Positions 48,648 to 57,782 of a stretch of DNA of 64,000 bases are shown here, piece by piece. Location of the stretch: assembly GCF_028527925.1 (NCBI RefSeq), contig NZ_JAPESW010000004.1, positions 1 through 64,000 on the forward strand, written 5' to 3'. The notes beneath the pieces were generated by a model, which was not told the origin of the DNA, ran no database searches, and saw only the letters and a list, made by a program, of their open reading frames with translations. The first letter of the stretch is position 1. Every line of letters starts with the position of its first letter. The translations under genes and the position numbers were made by a program. This stretch comes from Cellulomonas fimi (GTDB taxonomy: Bacteria > Actinomycetota > Actinomycetes > Actinomycetales > Cellulomonadaceae).

Positions 48648-49706
48648 TCACGACGCCGAGAGATGGGGAGTCGCGTCCGCGCCGCCCTGCTGCTGAGAAG
48701 GCCTCTCGCGGAAGTGCTGGCGGTGCGCCCCGGGCGTCGTTCCGAGCCGCCGCTGGAACGCCCGGTTCATGGACTCGGGTGTGCCGAAGCCGCACGCCTT
48801 AGCGACCTGCGCGACCGTCCGGTTCGTCGTCTCCAGTAGCCGGCACGCGGCATCGAGACGGACGCCCTCGACGTGCGCTCCGGCGGTGGTGCCCACCTCC
48901 GCCTTGAAGACGCGCGTGAACTGTCGCTCAGAGAGGTTGACCTGCTGGGCGAGCGCGGGCACGGACAGGTCGTCGGTCAGATGGTCGCGGATCCACGACA
49001 GGAGGTCGCGGATCGGTTCGCTGTCGGCTGCCTGCCCGGCGAGCAGTGCCGAGAACTGGGTCTGCCCGCCGGCGCGCTGCAGGTAGACGACCAACTGGCG
49101 TGCGACGGCGGCGGCGGCCTGGTGACCGTGGTCGTCACCGACGAGCGCGAGCGCGAGGTCGATGCCGGCCGTGACACCCGCGGACGTCCACACGTTGCCG
49201 TCGTTGACGTAGATGGCGTCGGGCTCGACCGTAACGTCGGGGTAGGTGTCGCTGAGGGCTGCGCACTCTGCCCAGTGCGTGGTCGCACGGCGTCCGGTCA
49301 GCAGTCCGGCGGCCGCGAGGACGAAGGCGCCGGAGCAGACCGAGGTGATCCGGCGGGCGTCGGTGGCGAGGTGCCGAACGGCGTCGAGGAGTTCGGTGTC
49401 GGCGACAGCGGTGTCCATGTCGGAACCGCCGGCGACGACGAGGGTGTCGACCGGACCGCCGACGTCAGCGACCGCGGTGGACGCGAACTCCAGCCCGCAG
49501 CTGGGACGCACCGGTCCACCGAGCGGGGTCACGACCTGGGTGACGTACCGCACGGTCGGCACGATGCGGGACGCGGTCGAGAAGACCTCGAGCGGTCCGG
49601 TGACGTCGAGGATCTGGGCTCCGTCGAAGGTGACGATCACGACGCCGTGCTCGACCACCGGGGCCGACGTCGACCCGCTCGAGTCGATGTCCCGTGACTC
49701 GGTCAT
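48648..49706 (-). CDS. GlxA-type AraC regulator with DJ-1/PfpI domain
   Basis: A 352-residue transcriptional activator. The N-terminal DJ-1/PfpI-like domain (~18-190) has VVIVTFDGAQILDVTGPLEV and the elbow SVCSGAFVLAAAGLL with a Cys (nucleophile position, likely not catalytic), followed by THWAECAAL. Two AraC HTHs follow (~225-325): DDLSVPALAQQVNLSERQFT and TVAQVAKACGFGTPESMNRAF. Members respond to choline, glycine betaine or nitriles; the target here is unknown. ATG 49706 with GAGGT upstream. Confidence 0.92.
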   Translation of the reverse strand: MTESRDIDSSGSTSAPVVEHGVVIVTFDGAQILDVTGPLEVFSTASRIVPTVRYVTQVVTPLGGPVRPSCGLEFASTAVADVGGPVDTLVVAGGSDMDTAVADTELLDAVRHLATDARRITSVCSGAFVLAAAGLLTGRRATTHWAECAALSDTYPDVTVEPDAIYVNDGNVWTSAGVTAGIDLALALVGDDHGHQAAAAVARQLVVYLQRAGGQTQFSALLAGQAADSEPIRDLLSWIRDHLTDDLSVPALAQQVNLSERQFTRVFKAEVGTTAGAHVEGVRLDAACRLLETTNRTVAQVAKACGFGTPESMNRAFQRRLGTTPGAHRQHFRERPSQQQGGADATPHLSAS

Positions 49707-49840
49707 CGCGACCTCATGGAGTGACCGTACGCCGCCGAGGCGATGGCCGGAATCGTCAACGACGTGTCCTGGCGGCCGTGCGGCCGTGCCCTCCACGCTG
49801 GAGTCGTCCCCGTCACCGCCCGCGTTCGCAGAAGGCAGTC

Positions 49841-51163
49841 ATGAACCGCACCGCCACCCTGGCCGATCCCCCACCTTCTCTGTCGCCGATGCCCGTGGCC
49901 TCGGGAGGGCCCATCGGGTGGGTCGTGCTCGGCGCGCTCGCCGGAGGGCTCCTCGCGGCTGTGCTGCTCGCGGCCGCTCCGTTCGTCCCCCCGACAGAAG
50001 CAGGGATCACCGGGGCGGTCCTGTGCGGACTGGCGCTGGGCTGGGCGATGCTCGGCATGCTCTCCGCGCGGTTCACCGCTCAGCCTCAGCAATGGGCCTT
50101 TGCTCCGGCCGCGGTCATGGGGGTAAGCGGCGTTCTCCTCGTGGCGTTCGATGCGTCGGTGCTCGAGCCGCTCAGTTGGGTGTGGCCGCCTGTCATGCTG
50201 GTGCTGGCGGTCTGGGCGATCGTTCGCGCCCGTCGCGACCTGCACCACCCGATCCGGCGGTGGCTCCTCTCCCCCGTGCTCGCCCTGCTGGCGCTCGCCT
50301 CGCTCGGCGGCGGCTTGCAGACGGTGCGCGAAGCGGCGACGCGGGCTGATTCCATGCCTGGTCAGCTCGTCGACATCGGTTCGCATCGTCTGCACCTGAG
50401 CTGCACGGGCTCGGGCAGCCCGACGGTCGTCGTTGAACCCGGAGCCGGCATGGTGTCCGCTCAGCTGAACCTGATCACGCCCACCGTGGCCGACGGCGCC
50501 AGGGTCTGCGGGTACGACCGTGCAGGGCGCGGCTGGAGCGACCCCGCCCCGACCAATCAGGACGCCGCGCAGATCGCGACCGACCTGCACGCGCTGCTCG
50601 AGCGCGGCGGGGTCCCTGGACCGTACGTGTTGGCCGGGCACTCCTTCGGCGGGCTCTACGTGCTCACGTTCGCCGATCGCTACCCGGATGACGTCGCTGG
50701 AATGGTCCTGATCGACTCCACGGCCCCGGCCTCCCCGCTGGACGAAGGTGCGGCAGAGAGGGGAGACGAGCGCTCGTCGGGCCTCATGGACCGTGTTGCC
50801 ATCCTCGTGTCGACCTCAGCGCGGCTCGGCCTGACGCGTCTGATCGATCAGCCGACGCCGAGCGATGTCCGCAGCACCATCGAGGAGTACTCCTTGGGCG
50901 GCGCGTCCGCCCGGCAAGCGGCCGAGATGAGCGACTTCGCCGAAAAGCCGCTGATCGTCCTGACGGCGGGCATCGGTCACGACGCCGACAAGTCGGCGGC
51001 TCAAGACGCACTGGCCACCCTGTCCACCAACAGCGTCCATCGCGTGGTCGACCGCGTCGACCACCCCGGGATGATTCTCGACCAGGACGGTGCATCCGCC
51101 ACGAGCCGAGCGATCCTCGACGTCGTGTCCTCGGTGCAGACCTCGCAGCGCCTGGTCGGCTAG
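49841..51163 (+). CDS. membrane-anchored alpha/beta hydrolase
   Basis: A 440-residue protein. Four hydrophobic segments fill the N-terminal ~170 residues (GWVVLGALAGGLLAAVLLAA, GAVLCGLALGWAMLGM, AAVMGVSGVLLVAF, VWPPVMLVLAVWAIV). An alpha/beta-hydrolase domain follows: VVVEPGAGMVSAQLN (oxyanion), VCGYDRAGRGWSDP, nucleophile elbow GHSFGG, a candidate acid near LTAGIGHDAD and the His of DRVDHPGM. The catalytic domain probably faces outside. The substrate is unknown. It diverges from the GlxA-type regulator and may be its target. ATG 49841. Confidence 0.85.
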   Translation: MNRTATLADPPPSLSPMPVASGGPIGWVVLGALAGGLLAAVLLAAAPFVPPTEAGITGAVLCGLALGWAMLGMLSARFTAQPQQWAFAPAAVMGVSGVLLVAFDASVLEPLSWVWPPVMLVLAVWAIVRARRDLHHPIRRWLLSPVLALLALASLGGGLQTVREAATRADSMPGQLVDIGSHRLHLSCTGSGSPTVVVEPGAGMVSAQLNLITPTVADGARVCGYDRAGRGWSDPAPTNQDAAQIATDLHALLERGGVPGPYVLAGHSFGGLYVLTFADRYPDDVAGMVLIDSTAPASPLDEGAAERGDERSSGLMDRVAILVSTSARLGLTRLIDQPTPSDVRSTIEEYSLGGASARQAAEMSDFAEKPLIVLTAGIGHDADKSAAQDALATLSTNSVHRVVDRVDHPGMILDQDGASATSRAILDVVSSVQTSQRLVG

Positions 51164-51493
51164 TCCGGGCAGCCGGACGCCGGACCGTCCGACCAGAAGT
51201 CGACGCACGGACCGTCTTGCGCGATCGCAGGGCGTGGGGCGCGTCGGCGCGGAACCTCGGGCGAGTCGGCGTCGCCGTCAAGTCATCGCTCCGCCGCGGA
51301 TGACGCACTCGAGCAGGTAGCACGGCACGTTCATCGCAACGCCTTGGCCCTGAGGGTGACGCCGCGGAGCTTCGTAGACGTCCCGATGACGCGTCGATGA
51401 CGGGCTCAAACGCTGACGGATGCGCGCATGCCGTCACCGCTGTGTCTAGTGAGCGTGAGGAGGGTCGCTGCCGACGACAGTTCGGAGGCGACA
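51164..51493. other. intergenic stretch before the Tad region
   Basis: About 330 bases between the hydrolase gene and the 281-residue gene. Short frames are shadows; no hairpin terminator of note is visible. A GGAGG lies at the end of the stretch, ahead of the next ATG. I see nothing else here. Confidence 0.5.
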
Positions 51494-52339
51494 ATGAGCA
51501 CGAGCCTGCGCGGCCAGCGGCCGCACATCACGAGAGACAACGCGTCGCTGCTGGAGGCGCTCGAACGCGTCGACGTCGAGGGCTGGGAGGGGCCGAGCGC
51601 GACGGAGCTGCTGACGTTCGTCCGTGTCCAGATCGCTCGCCCGCTCGCTATCGACGTGGGTCTGCGCGGGCTCGCCGCGTCGCAGGCAGAGGCGTCGGCG
51701 TGGCAGGCGGCGTGGGTCGCGATGACGAAGCCGGCGCTCCGGCGGGCCGAGTCGCCGTGGGGCGTCGTCTGGCGCGCGGCTAAGAGAGCAGCGCTGGGTG
51801 AGGTGATCGCGGCCCGGTACGGCAAGGTCGAGCGTCGAGCATGGGAGCTGCTGCCCCCGGCGGACGGCTCGGCGCCCGTCCGGCTACCACTCAGCCTCGA
51901 CGTCCTCCTTGAGAACGGCTGGGAGGCTGCGGCGCCCGAGCCCGCGGCCGGCGAGCTCCTCCCGGCGATCGACTGCGTCGTCTTGGCGCTCGTCGAGAAC
52001 GGGTGGCCCGACGAGGAGGCCCGGCGGATCGTCCGCGCGGTCGTCGACCTTCCCGACGCCTCGGACGATCCACGCTCTGGAGCGCTCGGCTGGCGGCACA
52101 TGGCTCGCGACCTCGATCTCCCGCCGTGGCAGGCGCGTCGTCTGTGCGTGGCCTTGCGCGGGACGGCGACCTGGTCCGGTCTGATCGCGAGGATCCTGCG
52201 TGATGGTCCAGCGGCAGCCACCACTCCTCCGATGCGTGCCGCCCTTCGTTCGACGCGGGTGCGCCGGCATCGGTCTCCCGTGCTCGCTGCGGAGCGCAGC
52301 ACCGCGGCGGTCGACGGTCCACAACTGCCTTCGCGGTAA
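51494..52339 (+). CDS. 281-residue hypothetical protein upstream of Tad locus
   Basis: A soluble protein with no signal peptide (MSTSLRGQRPHITRDNASLL, then ELLTFVRVQIARPLAIDV). The middle shows helical repeats (ALGEVIAARYGKVERRAWEL) and the C-terminus an HTH-like segment (GALGWRHMARDLDLPPWQAR, RLCVALRGTATWSGLIARIL), so a DNA-binding role is possible. ATG 51494 with GGAGG 5 bases before it. The tail (~240-281) is Arg/Ser-rich. No family is recognised. It stands before the Tad genes in the same direction and may belong to the unit. Confidence 0.7.
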   Translation: MSTSLRGQRPHITRDNASLLEALERVDVEGWEGPSATELLTFVRVQIARPLAIDVGLRGLAASQAEASAWQAAWVAMTKPALRRAESPWGVVWRAAKRAALGEVIAARYGKVERRAWELLPPADGSAPVRLPLSLDVLLENGWEAAAPEPAAGELLPAIDCVVLALVENGWPDEEARRIVRAVVDLPDASDDPRSGALGWRHMARDLDLPPWQARRLCVALRGTATWSGLIARILRDGPAAATTPPMRAALRSTRVRRHRSPVLAAERSTAAVDGPQLPSR

Positions 52340-52539
52340 GGCTGTCCACAGATCCGAGCCGACCAGCGGCGCACCTTGGCAGACTCGTGGCACACCTGCA
52401 CCTATGACGACGTCCACGATGCTCTGGGACACGCGCCCAAGATGCGCGCGTCGCGCCGAAGGGTGTGCAATGGGCGCTCCGACGCAGTCGTCGAGCCGGT
52501 TCGCGGGCGCGCGCGGACCGCGCAGGGGGCGGGTGTCCG

Positions 52540-53127
52540 ATGAGGCATCGACACATCTCCACGCGCTCCGCGTTGGGCGGGCTTCTCGTCGCCGGCGCGG
52601 TCCTCCTCGCTGGCTGCACTCAGCCAGGACCGGACGCGACCGCTACGACGACTGCCTCGCCGGCATCTCCGACACCGTCGGCGAGCCCGACGCCGACGCA
52701 GGACCCCGCCACCGCCTCGGCAGAGGCCGCGATCCTCGATGCCTACCGTGGCTACTGGGCGGCGAAGGTGACGGCGTTCAGCGACCCCACCGTAGAGCCG
52801 GGTGCGGAGCTCGAGCGGTTCGCCGTCGACACGGCGTTCGCGGAGGTCATCTCTGGCGTCTACACGTTCCGCCGCAACGGCATCAAGGTCCTCGGCGAAC
52901 CGACGCTCTCCCCCCACGTCTCGGACATCGTCGTGGGCGAGCAGGGCACGGCCACGATCGTCGACTGCGTCGACGGCACCAACTGGACGCCGGTGTACGC
53001 CGCGACCGGAGAGTCCGCGGCGCAGCCGGGCCAGGCGCCGAAGCTGACGACGACGAGCACCGCGTACTACTACGTCGACCGTTGGACCATCCGGTCGTCA
53101 GTCGTCGACCACGAAGCGCCATGCTGA
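52540..53127 (+). CDS. lipoprotein of unknown function
   Basis: A 195-residue lipoprotein: basic start MRHRHISTRS, hydrophobic core LGGLLVAGAVLLA, lipobox LLAGC with Cys26, then a Ser/Thr/Pro linker (~27-60). The folded part (~60-195) has a NTF2-like look (AAILDAYRGYWAAKVTAFSD, VIVDCVDGTNW, AYYYVDRWTI). ATG 52540. The stop overlaps the next ATG by 7 bases, so it is coupled to the secreted protein. Proteins like this are common at the head of actinobacterial Tad loci. Confidence 0.8.
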   Translation: MRHRHISTRSALGGLLVAGAVLLAGCTQPGPDATATTTASPASPTPSASPTPTQDPATASAEAAILDAYRGYWAAKVTAFSDPTVEPGAELERFAVDTAFAEVISGVYTFRRNGIKVLGEPTLSPHVSDIVVGEQGTATIVDCVDGTNWTPVYAATGESAAQPGQAPKLTTTSTAYYYVDRWTIRSSVVDHEAPC

Positions 53128-54017
53128 TCGCTGTTGTCGCAGTGGCACTCGCGCTCGGCTCTGTCATCGGTACGAGCGGCGAGGTCGTCTGCTCGCCGCA
53201 CTCGACGTTCTGCGTCATCGACGTCGGCACCCCGGGCACGCCCGCCCAGCCCGCACCGCCCGCGGGTGGGGACAGCGGGAGCGGCGCGGAGCGTCGGTGC
53301 ATCGTCTCCGCCACCGGCGTCGAGGTCCCGTGCCAGAGCCCGCTCGGGTGGTTCAACGATCGCGACGACTGCTACTGGCGCAAGCTCGAGGTCCAGCCAC
53401 CTGCCACCGACGTGATCTGGGCCGGCCACCACCCCGAGGGTGCGATCTACTCCGTGTCGTGCGTCGGTACCCAGCCCGGGGGGCGCCAGGGCTGGGTCTG
53501 GTCGGCGGCCGAGCCACCCGGCTACGGCGGGACGTCGATCACGCCGCAGCAGCTCGCCCAGCGTGCGGTGTCCCTGCTCGAGCTCGCCGGGCCAACGATC
53601 CGGCTGACCATCGGCTCGGACGAGACGGGTGTCGTCGGTGTCCCTGTCTGGCTGTGGACAGACGTCACACCGTCGACGTGGGGGCCCGCTTCGGCGACGG
53701 CAAGCGTGCCCGGGCTCTCGGTGACGGCCACCGCCCAGGCGCGACAGATCGTCTGGTCGATGGGTGACGGGAGATCCGAGACCTGTGCCTCGCCCGGCAC
53801 CCCGTACGTCGAGGGCGGAGTCACCTCCCCGACCTGCCAGCACATCTACGACCGTCCGTCGACGGCCGAAGCGAACGGCGTCTTCCCGATCAGCGCCATC
53901 ACGACGTGGGACGTGACCTGGAGCGGAGGCGGCGCGTCGGGCTCCCTCACCGTCACGCGCCAATCCACGGCCAGTGTCCGCATCGACGAGGTGCAGGTGC
54001 TCGTCACCCAGCAGTGA
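53121..54017 (+). CDS. secreted PKD-like protein of unknown function
   Basis: A 298-residue exported protein. An N-terminal hydrophobic segment (MLIAVVAVALALGSVIG) gives a signal or anchor, followed by Pro/Gly linker (~35-55). Several Cys pairs lie in the outside domain (CYWRKLEVQPP, SCVGTQPGGRQG, ETCASPGTPYV). IRLTIGSDETGVVGVPVWLW and the late IYDRPSTAEANGVFPISAIT and TWDVTWSGGGASGSL have the Ig/PKD look. ATG 53121 overlaps the lipoprotein stop. It may be a surface or pilus-associated adhesin, on context only. Confidence 0.75.
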   Translation: MLIAVVAVALALGSVIGTSGEVVCSPHSTFCVIDVGTPGTPAQPAPPAGGDSGSGAERRCIVSATGVEVPCQSPLGWFNDRDDCYWRKLEVQPPATDVIWAGHHPEGAIYSVSCVGTQPGGRQGWVWSAAEPPGYGGTSITPQQLAQRAVSLLELAGPTIRLTIGSDETGVVGVPVWLWTDVTPSTWGPASATASVPGLSVTATAQARQIVWSMGDGRSETCASPGTPYVEGGVTSPTCQHIYDRPSTAEANGVFPISAITTWDVTWSGGGASGSLTVTRQSTASVRIDEVQVLVTQQ

Positions 54018-54035
54018 GCTCAAGCAGGAGGGGCC

Positions 54036-54716
54036 ATGACGGCCACCAGCGAGAAGCAGACGCATGACGGATCCCCGGCTCGGCCGGACCTTCGGCCACC
54101 GCTGACCATCGCGCCACGAGGGCGGCGGCGACCGTCGCTGGTCATCGCCGGCGTTGCCATGGTTGCTGTCGGCGCCCTGGCGGTGGCGTGGCTGGTGTCC
54201 TCGGCCGGAGACCGCGAGGAGGTCGTCGTCATGGCCCGCGACGTGCCGTACGGCGCGACGATCACGGCGGCCGACCTCACGACGACCGCGGCCTCGCTTG
54301 ATCCCACCGTGCGGGCGGTGCCGGCGGGCGACGCCGACGACCTTGTCGGTCTCGTCGCCTCGACCGAGCTCACGCGGGGCAGCCTCGTCTCCCCGGACGA
54401 TGTCGTGACGGGCGGCATCGTCGGAGCCGACGAGGCGCTCGTACCTCTTCTCCTCGTGCCGGAGCGCGTTCCGGCGGGCGGACTCACTGCGGGCGACCGA
54501 CTCCTCGTGGTCGACGCTCCACCACCCGGCGCGGACCCCGTCGCCGGCGCTCCCTCGACGCATGAGGCTCGCGTCGTCCGAGTCGGTTCCCCCGACGTCA
54601 ACGGAACGGTCGTCGTCGACGTCGTGACGAGAACGGACGATGGACCCGACCTCGCGACACGAGCCGCGACGGGTCGCTTCGCGATCGTGGTCCTCCCGGC
54701 TGAGGTCTCGCCATGA
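54036..54716 (+). CDS. SAF-domain pilus assembly protein (CpaB/RcpC-like)
   Basis: A 226-residue protein with one membrane helix (LVIAGVAMVAVGALAVAWLV, ~36-55) and a SAF domain outside (VVVMARDVPYGATITAADLT, LTRGSLVSPDDVV, then VPLLLVPERVPAGGL). SAF proteins of this type (CpaB/RcpC) are periplasmic or wall-side Tad pilus parts. ATG 54036 is 18 bases after the previous stop with AGGAGG. The stop overlaps the TadZ-like ATG by 4 bases. Confidence 0.87.
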   Translation: MTATSEKQTHDGSPARPDLRPPLTIAPRGRRRPSLVIAGVAMVAVGALAVAWLVSSAGDREEVVVMARDVPYGATITAADLTTTAASLDPTVRAVPAGDADDLVGLVASTELTRGSLVSPDDVVTGGIVGADEALVPLLLVPERVPAGGLTAGDRLLVVDAPPPGADPVAGAPSTHEARVVRVGSPDVNGTVVVDVVTRTDDGPDLATRAATGRFAIVVLPAEVSP

Positions 54717-55483
54717 CGGTCGTCGCGCTGTGCTCTGCAGGAGGTGCGCCGGGCGTCACGACGACCGCGCTCGCTTTCCTCGCCGCGTGGCCGTCCGGAC
54801 GGCCGGGGCGGCGGGTTCTCCTCGTCGACGCGGACCCGGCAGGTTCCGGAGTTCTGGCAGGCGCGCTCCTGGGGACGCCGACGGAGTCGGTCGGGGTCTC
54901 GCTGGTGGCGGCGGACCGGGGGTCGGTGTCGCCCAGCTCGGTCATCGAGCGGACGGCCGCGCTCGACCTCGAGGCGAGCCGGATGGTGCTGCCGGGCGTC
55001 AGCGAACCCCGACAGGCACGCCCGCTCCTCACGCTCTGGCCCGCGCTCCTCGACGTCGCACGAGATCTCTCCGACGACGGGATCGACGTCGTGGTGGACG
55101 TCGGTCGGATCGGCCATCGGTGGGAGCCGACGCCCTGGATCTCCGGTTCCGACGTCGTTGCTCTCGTGGTCCGGCCCACGGTCGGGTCAGCCGTTCGAGC
55201 CGCAAGCGCGATCAGGGCGATCGCAGCGGACCGCGACGGTCGCACCCCGCCGCTCGGCATCGTCGTGGACGCCGGTGGATACAGACCACCCGAGATGGCA
55301 GACGCGATCGGCACAACCGATGTCTTTGCCCTGGCGTACGACCGCTCGGCGGCAACGACGCTCTCCGCGCCGACGTCGCTCGACTCGCACCGTCTCGCCG
55401 CCTCGCGACTCGTGCGGTCGTCTCGCGCCGTCGTGGAGCGGCTCACTGAGCTCGCGCCGGACCCCATGGCGGTGGCGCCATGA
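54713..55483 (+). CDS. TadZ-like ParA-family protein with degenerate Walker A
   Basis: A 256-residue ParA/MinD-fold protein that in Tad systems (TadZ) sets the pole or site of pilus assembly. The first strand is MTVVALCSAGGAPGVTTTAL, where the usual Lys-Gly-Gly-x-Gly-Lys is replaced by AGGAPGV and has no lysine; the VLLVDADPAGSGVLAG strand is kept. It therefore likely lacks normal ATPase activity. ATG overlaps the previous stop by 4 bases, and the stop overlaps tadA by 4 bases. Confidence 0.85.
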   Translation: MTVVALCSAGGAPGVTTTALAFLAAWPSGRPGRRVLLVDADPAGSGVLAGALLGTPTESVGVSLVAADRGSVSPSSVIERTAALDLEASRMVLPGVSEPRQARPLLTLWPALLDVARDLSDDGIDVVVDVGRIGHRWEPTPWISGSDVVALVVRPTVGSAVRAASAIRAIAADRDGRTPPLGIVVDAGGYRPPEMADAIGTTDVFALAYDRSAATTLSAPTSLDSHRLAASRLVRSSRAVVERLTELAPDPMAVAP

Positions 55484-56928
55484 CCGGGCGTGACGTGGGC
55501 ATGGACCACAGGAACGGCCACGCCGCAGGGTCGCCCTTCGCCGCGACGTCGGTCGCCATCCAGTCCCCCGCGGGCTCGGTCGCCGCCGACCTTTCGCTGG
55601 TCCGAGACGTGCGAGCGGTTGTCGCGGCACGGCTCGCCGAGCGCTTGCAGACCCAGCGGATCGACTCCCCAGAGGCTCGTCGGGAGCTCGCGCGGTCGCT
55701 GGTCGCCGCTGAGCTCGGCGAACGAGCGCGAGACCGCGTCCGCCGTGGCGAGGACCCGTGGCCGCTCGAGACCGAGCTGGCGACCGGGCGGGCTGTCATG
55801 GCCGCGCTGTTCGGCCTCGGGCGCCTCCAGCCCCTGATCGACGACCCGGCGGTCGAGAACATCGAGGTGGATGGGCACGACCGCGTCTGGGTGTCGTACG
55901 CGGACGGTCGCATCGTCCGCCATGCCCCGGTGGCCGACTCGAACGACGAGCTGATCGAGGTGCTGCAGCTGCTCGCGGCGCGCACCGGCACCGCAGAGCG
56001 CACGTTTTCGTCCGCGCACCCGGCGCTCCACCTCCGGCTCGACGACGGCTCACGTCTCGCCGCGGTCGCATGGACGACGCCGCGGCCGCACGTCGTCATC
56101 CGCCGGCACCGGGTCCGTGACGTCGACCTCGACGACATGGTGACGCTCGGCTCGCTCGACACCGTCCTCGCAGCCTTCCTGCGGGCTGCCGTCCGAGCCG
56201 GCAAGAACGTCGTCGTTACAGGTCTCCAGAACGCGGGCAAGACGACGCTGGTCCGGGCGCTGGCGAACGAGTTCGACCCGATGGAGCGGTTTGCCACGAT
56301 CGAGAAGGAGTACGAGCTGCACCTGCACGATCTCCCAGACCGGCATCCACGCGTCGTCGCGATGGAGGCCCGCGAGGGCTCGGCCGAGCTCGATGCGCTC
56401 GGCCGTCGTGCAGGCGAGGTGACCTTGACCGAGCTCGTCACCACGGCCCTGCGGCTGAACCTGCGCCGGATCATCGTGGGCGAGGTTCGGGGGGCCGAGA
56501 TCCTGCCGATGCTCGAGGCGATGTCGACCGGTGACGGTTCGCTGTGCACCCTGCACGCGCGGTCGGCGCATCACGCGGTCGACCGGATCGTCACGCTGTG
56601 CCTCTCGGCGGGCGTGCACATGACCGACACGTTCGCGTACCGCCTCCTCGCCGGGTCGGTCGACTTTCTCGTGCACATCGAGCTCGTCGACGAGCCACCG
56701 CCCGCGAAACGTGAGCGCTTCGTCTCCCAGGTCGTGGAGATCGACGGACTCGGCGAGCGCAACCGGCCTACGATGACAACGGTCTTCGGGCCCGGTCCGG
56801 ACGGACGTGCCGTCCCGCTCCACCGACCCGCGTGCCTGGCGGACCTCGTCCGGGCGGGCTTCGACGAGCGACTGCTCGACCACCCCATGGGCACCTGGGC
56901 AGTGCACGAGGCGGGGGCGGGCTCATGA
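55480..56928 (+). CDS. tadA: TadA/CpaF-type pilus assembly ATPase
   Basis: A 482-residue secretion ATPase that powers pilus extension. Walker A is VVTGLQNAGKTTL (Lys254), the Asp box and Walker B appear as RRIIVGEVRGAEILPM, and the His box as GSLCTLHARSAHHAV. The N-terminal ~120 residues are the CpaF-specific part with LIDDPAVENIEVDGHDRVWV. ATG overlaps tadZ, and its stop overlaps tadB, each by 4 bases. Length and motifs are complete. Confidence 0.93.
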   Translation: MTGRDVGMDHRNGHAAGSPFAATSVAIQSPAGSVAADLSLVRDVRAVVAARLAERLQTQRIDSPEARRELARSLVAAELGERARDRVRRGEDPWPLETELATGRAVMAALFGLGRLQPLIDDPAVENIEVDGHDRVWVSYADGRIVRHAPVADSNDELIEVLQLLAARTGTAERTFSSAHPALHLRLDDGSRLAAVAWTTPRPHVVIRRHRVRDVDLDDMVTLGSLDTVLAAFLRAAVRAGKNVVVTGLQNAGKTTLVRALANEFDPMERFATIEKEYELHLHDLPDRHPRVVAMEAREGSAELDALGRRAGEVTLTELVTTALRLNLRRIIVGEVRGAEILPMLEAMSTGDGSLCTLHARSAHHAVDRIVTLCLSAGVHMTDTFAYRLLAGSVDFLVHIELVDEPPPAKRERFVSQVVEIDGLGERNRPTMTTVFGPGPDGRAVPLHRPACLADLVRAGFDERLLDHPMGTWAVHEAGAGS

Positions 56929-57782
56929 CCGGCGTCCTGGCCTCCGTAGCGGGCGCAACGCTGGCGGGTGGGCTCGTGCTCGTCGGCATCGGGCTGCTGC
57001 GACGTCCAGGTGCGGACGCGCCCCGCGCACGACGGATCCTGCGGCGACGGGCTTCTGCGGCGGGCTGGCACCGCTGGCGATGGCTCGCCGCCGGCGCCAG
57101 CGGGGTCGCGGCGTGGGCGGCGTCGTCGTGGCCGGTGGCCGGTGTCATCGTCGCCGCCGCGGTCGTCGGCCTTCCCTACTTGCTCGGGTCCGAGAAGGTC
57201 GCGGCACGGGCGATCTTGCGCGTCGAGGCCATCGAGGAGTGGACCCGCCGTCTTGCTGACGTGCTCGCCACGGGTGTCGGCCTCGAGCAGTCGCTACAGG
57301 CGTCAGTGGCGACGTCCCCTGCGCCGATCTCGCGCGAGGTCGGCGCGCTCTCCGCGCTACTCTCGGCGCGTTGGACGACGGAACAGGCGCTGCGATCGTT
57401 CGCCGACGACCTGGACGACGCGGCCGGCGACTTCGTCGTGGCATCCCTCCTGCTCGCGTCACGGCGGCGCGGGCCTGGGCTCTCCTCCGTGCTCACCGCC
57501 GCTGCCGGTTCGGTCGCCGACGAGGTGGCCTCTCGCCGCAAGGTGGAGGCCGAGCGAGCCCGGCCTCGGTCGACCGCTCGCCTCGTCACGCTCATCACGC
57601 TCGGTGTCTCCGCGGTGCTCATGCTGAACGGTTCCTACCTGGCGCCGTACGGCGATGGACTCGGGCAGCTGGTGCTGCTGGCGATCGCCGGCGCGTTCAC
57701 GGGTTGCCTGCTGTGGGTGCGTGCGCTGACTCTCAGCCCGCCCTCCCCTCGCTTCCTGGCGGCCCCGGACGGTGCACGATGA
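56925..57782 (+). CDS. tadB: TadB-type inner membrane platform protein
   Basis: A 285-residue membrane protein of the type II/IV secretion GspF family. Hydrophobic segments are at the start (SVAGATLAGGLVLVGIGLL), ~50-75 (two, AASSWPVAGVIVAAAVVGLP), and two near the end (LVTLITLGVSAVLML, LVLLAIAGAFTGCLLW). The cytosolic F domain between (VEAIEEWTRRLADVLATG, EQSLQASV) is typical. ATG overlaps tadA, and its stop overlaps tadC, each by 4 bases. Confidence 0.9.
   Translation: MTGVLASVAGATLAGGLVLVGIGLLRRPGADAPRARRILRRRASAAGWHRWRWLAAGASGVAAWAASSWPVAGVIVAAAVVGLPYLLGSEKVAARAILRVEAIEEWTRRLADVLATGVGLEQSLQASVATSPAPISREVGALSALLSARWTTEQALRSFADDLDDAAGDFVVASLLLASRRRGPGLSSVLTAAAGSVADEVASRRKVEAERARPRSTARLVTLITLGVSAVLMLNGSYLAPYGDGLGQLVLLAIAGAFTGCLLWVRALTLSPPSPRFLAAPDGAR

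Noticed and set aside
55187-55630. Minus-strand frames inside the Tad locus
   Set aside because: Several frames of 100-480 residues are open on the minus strand, but all have Arg/Ser-rich composition and overlap well-supported Tad genes.
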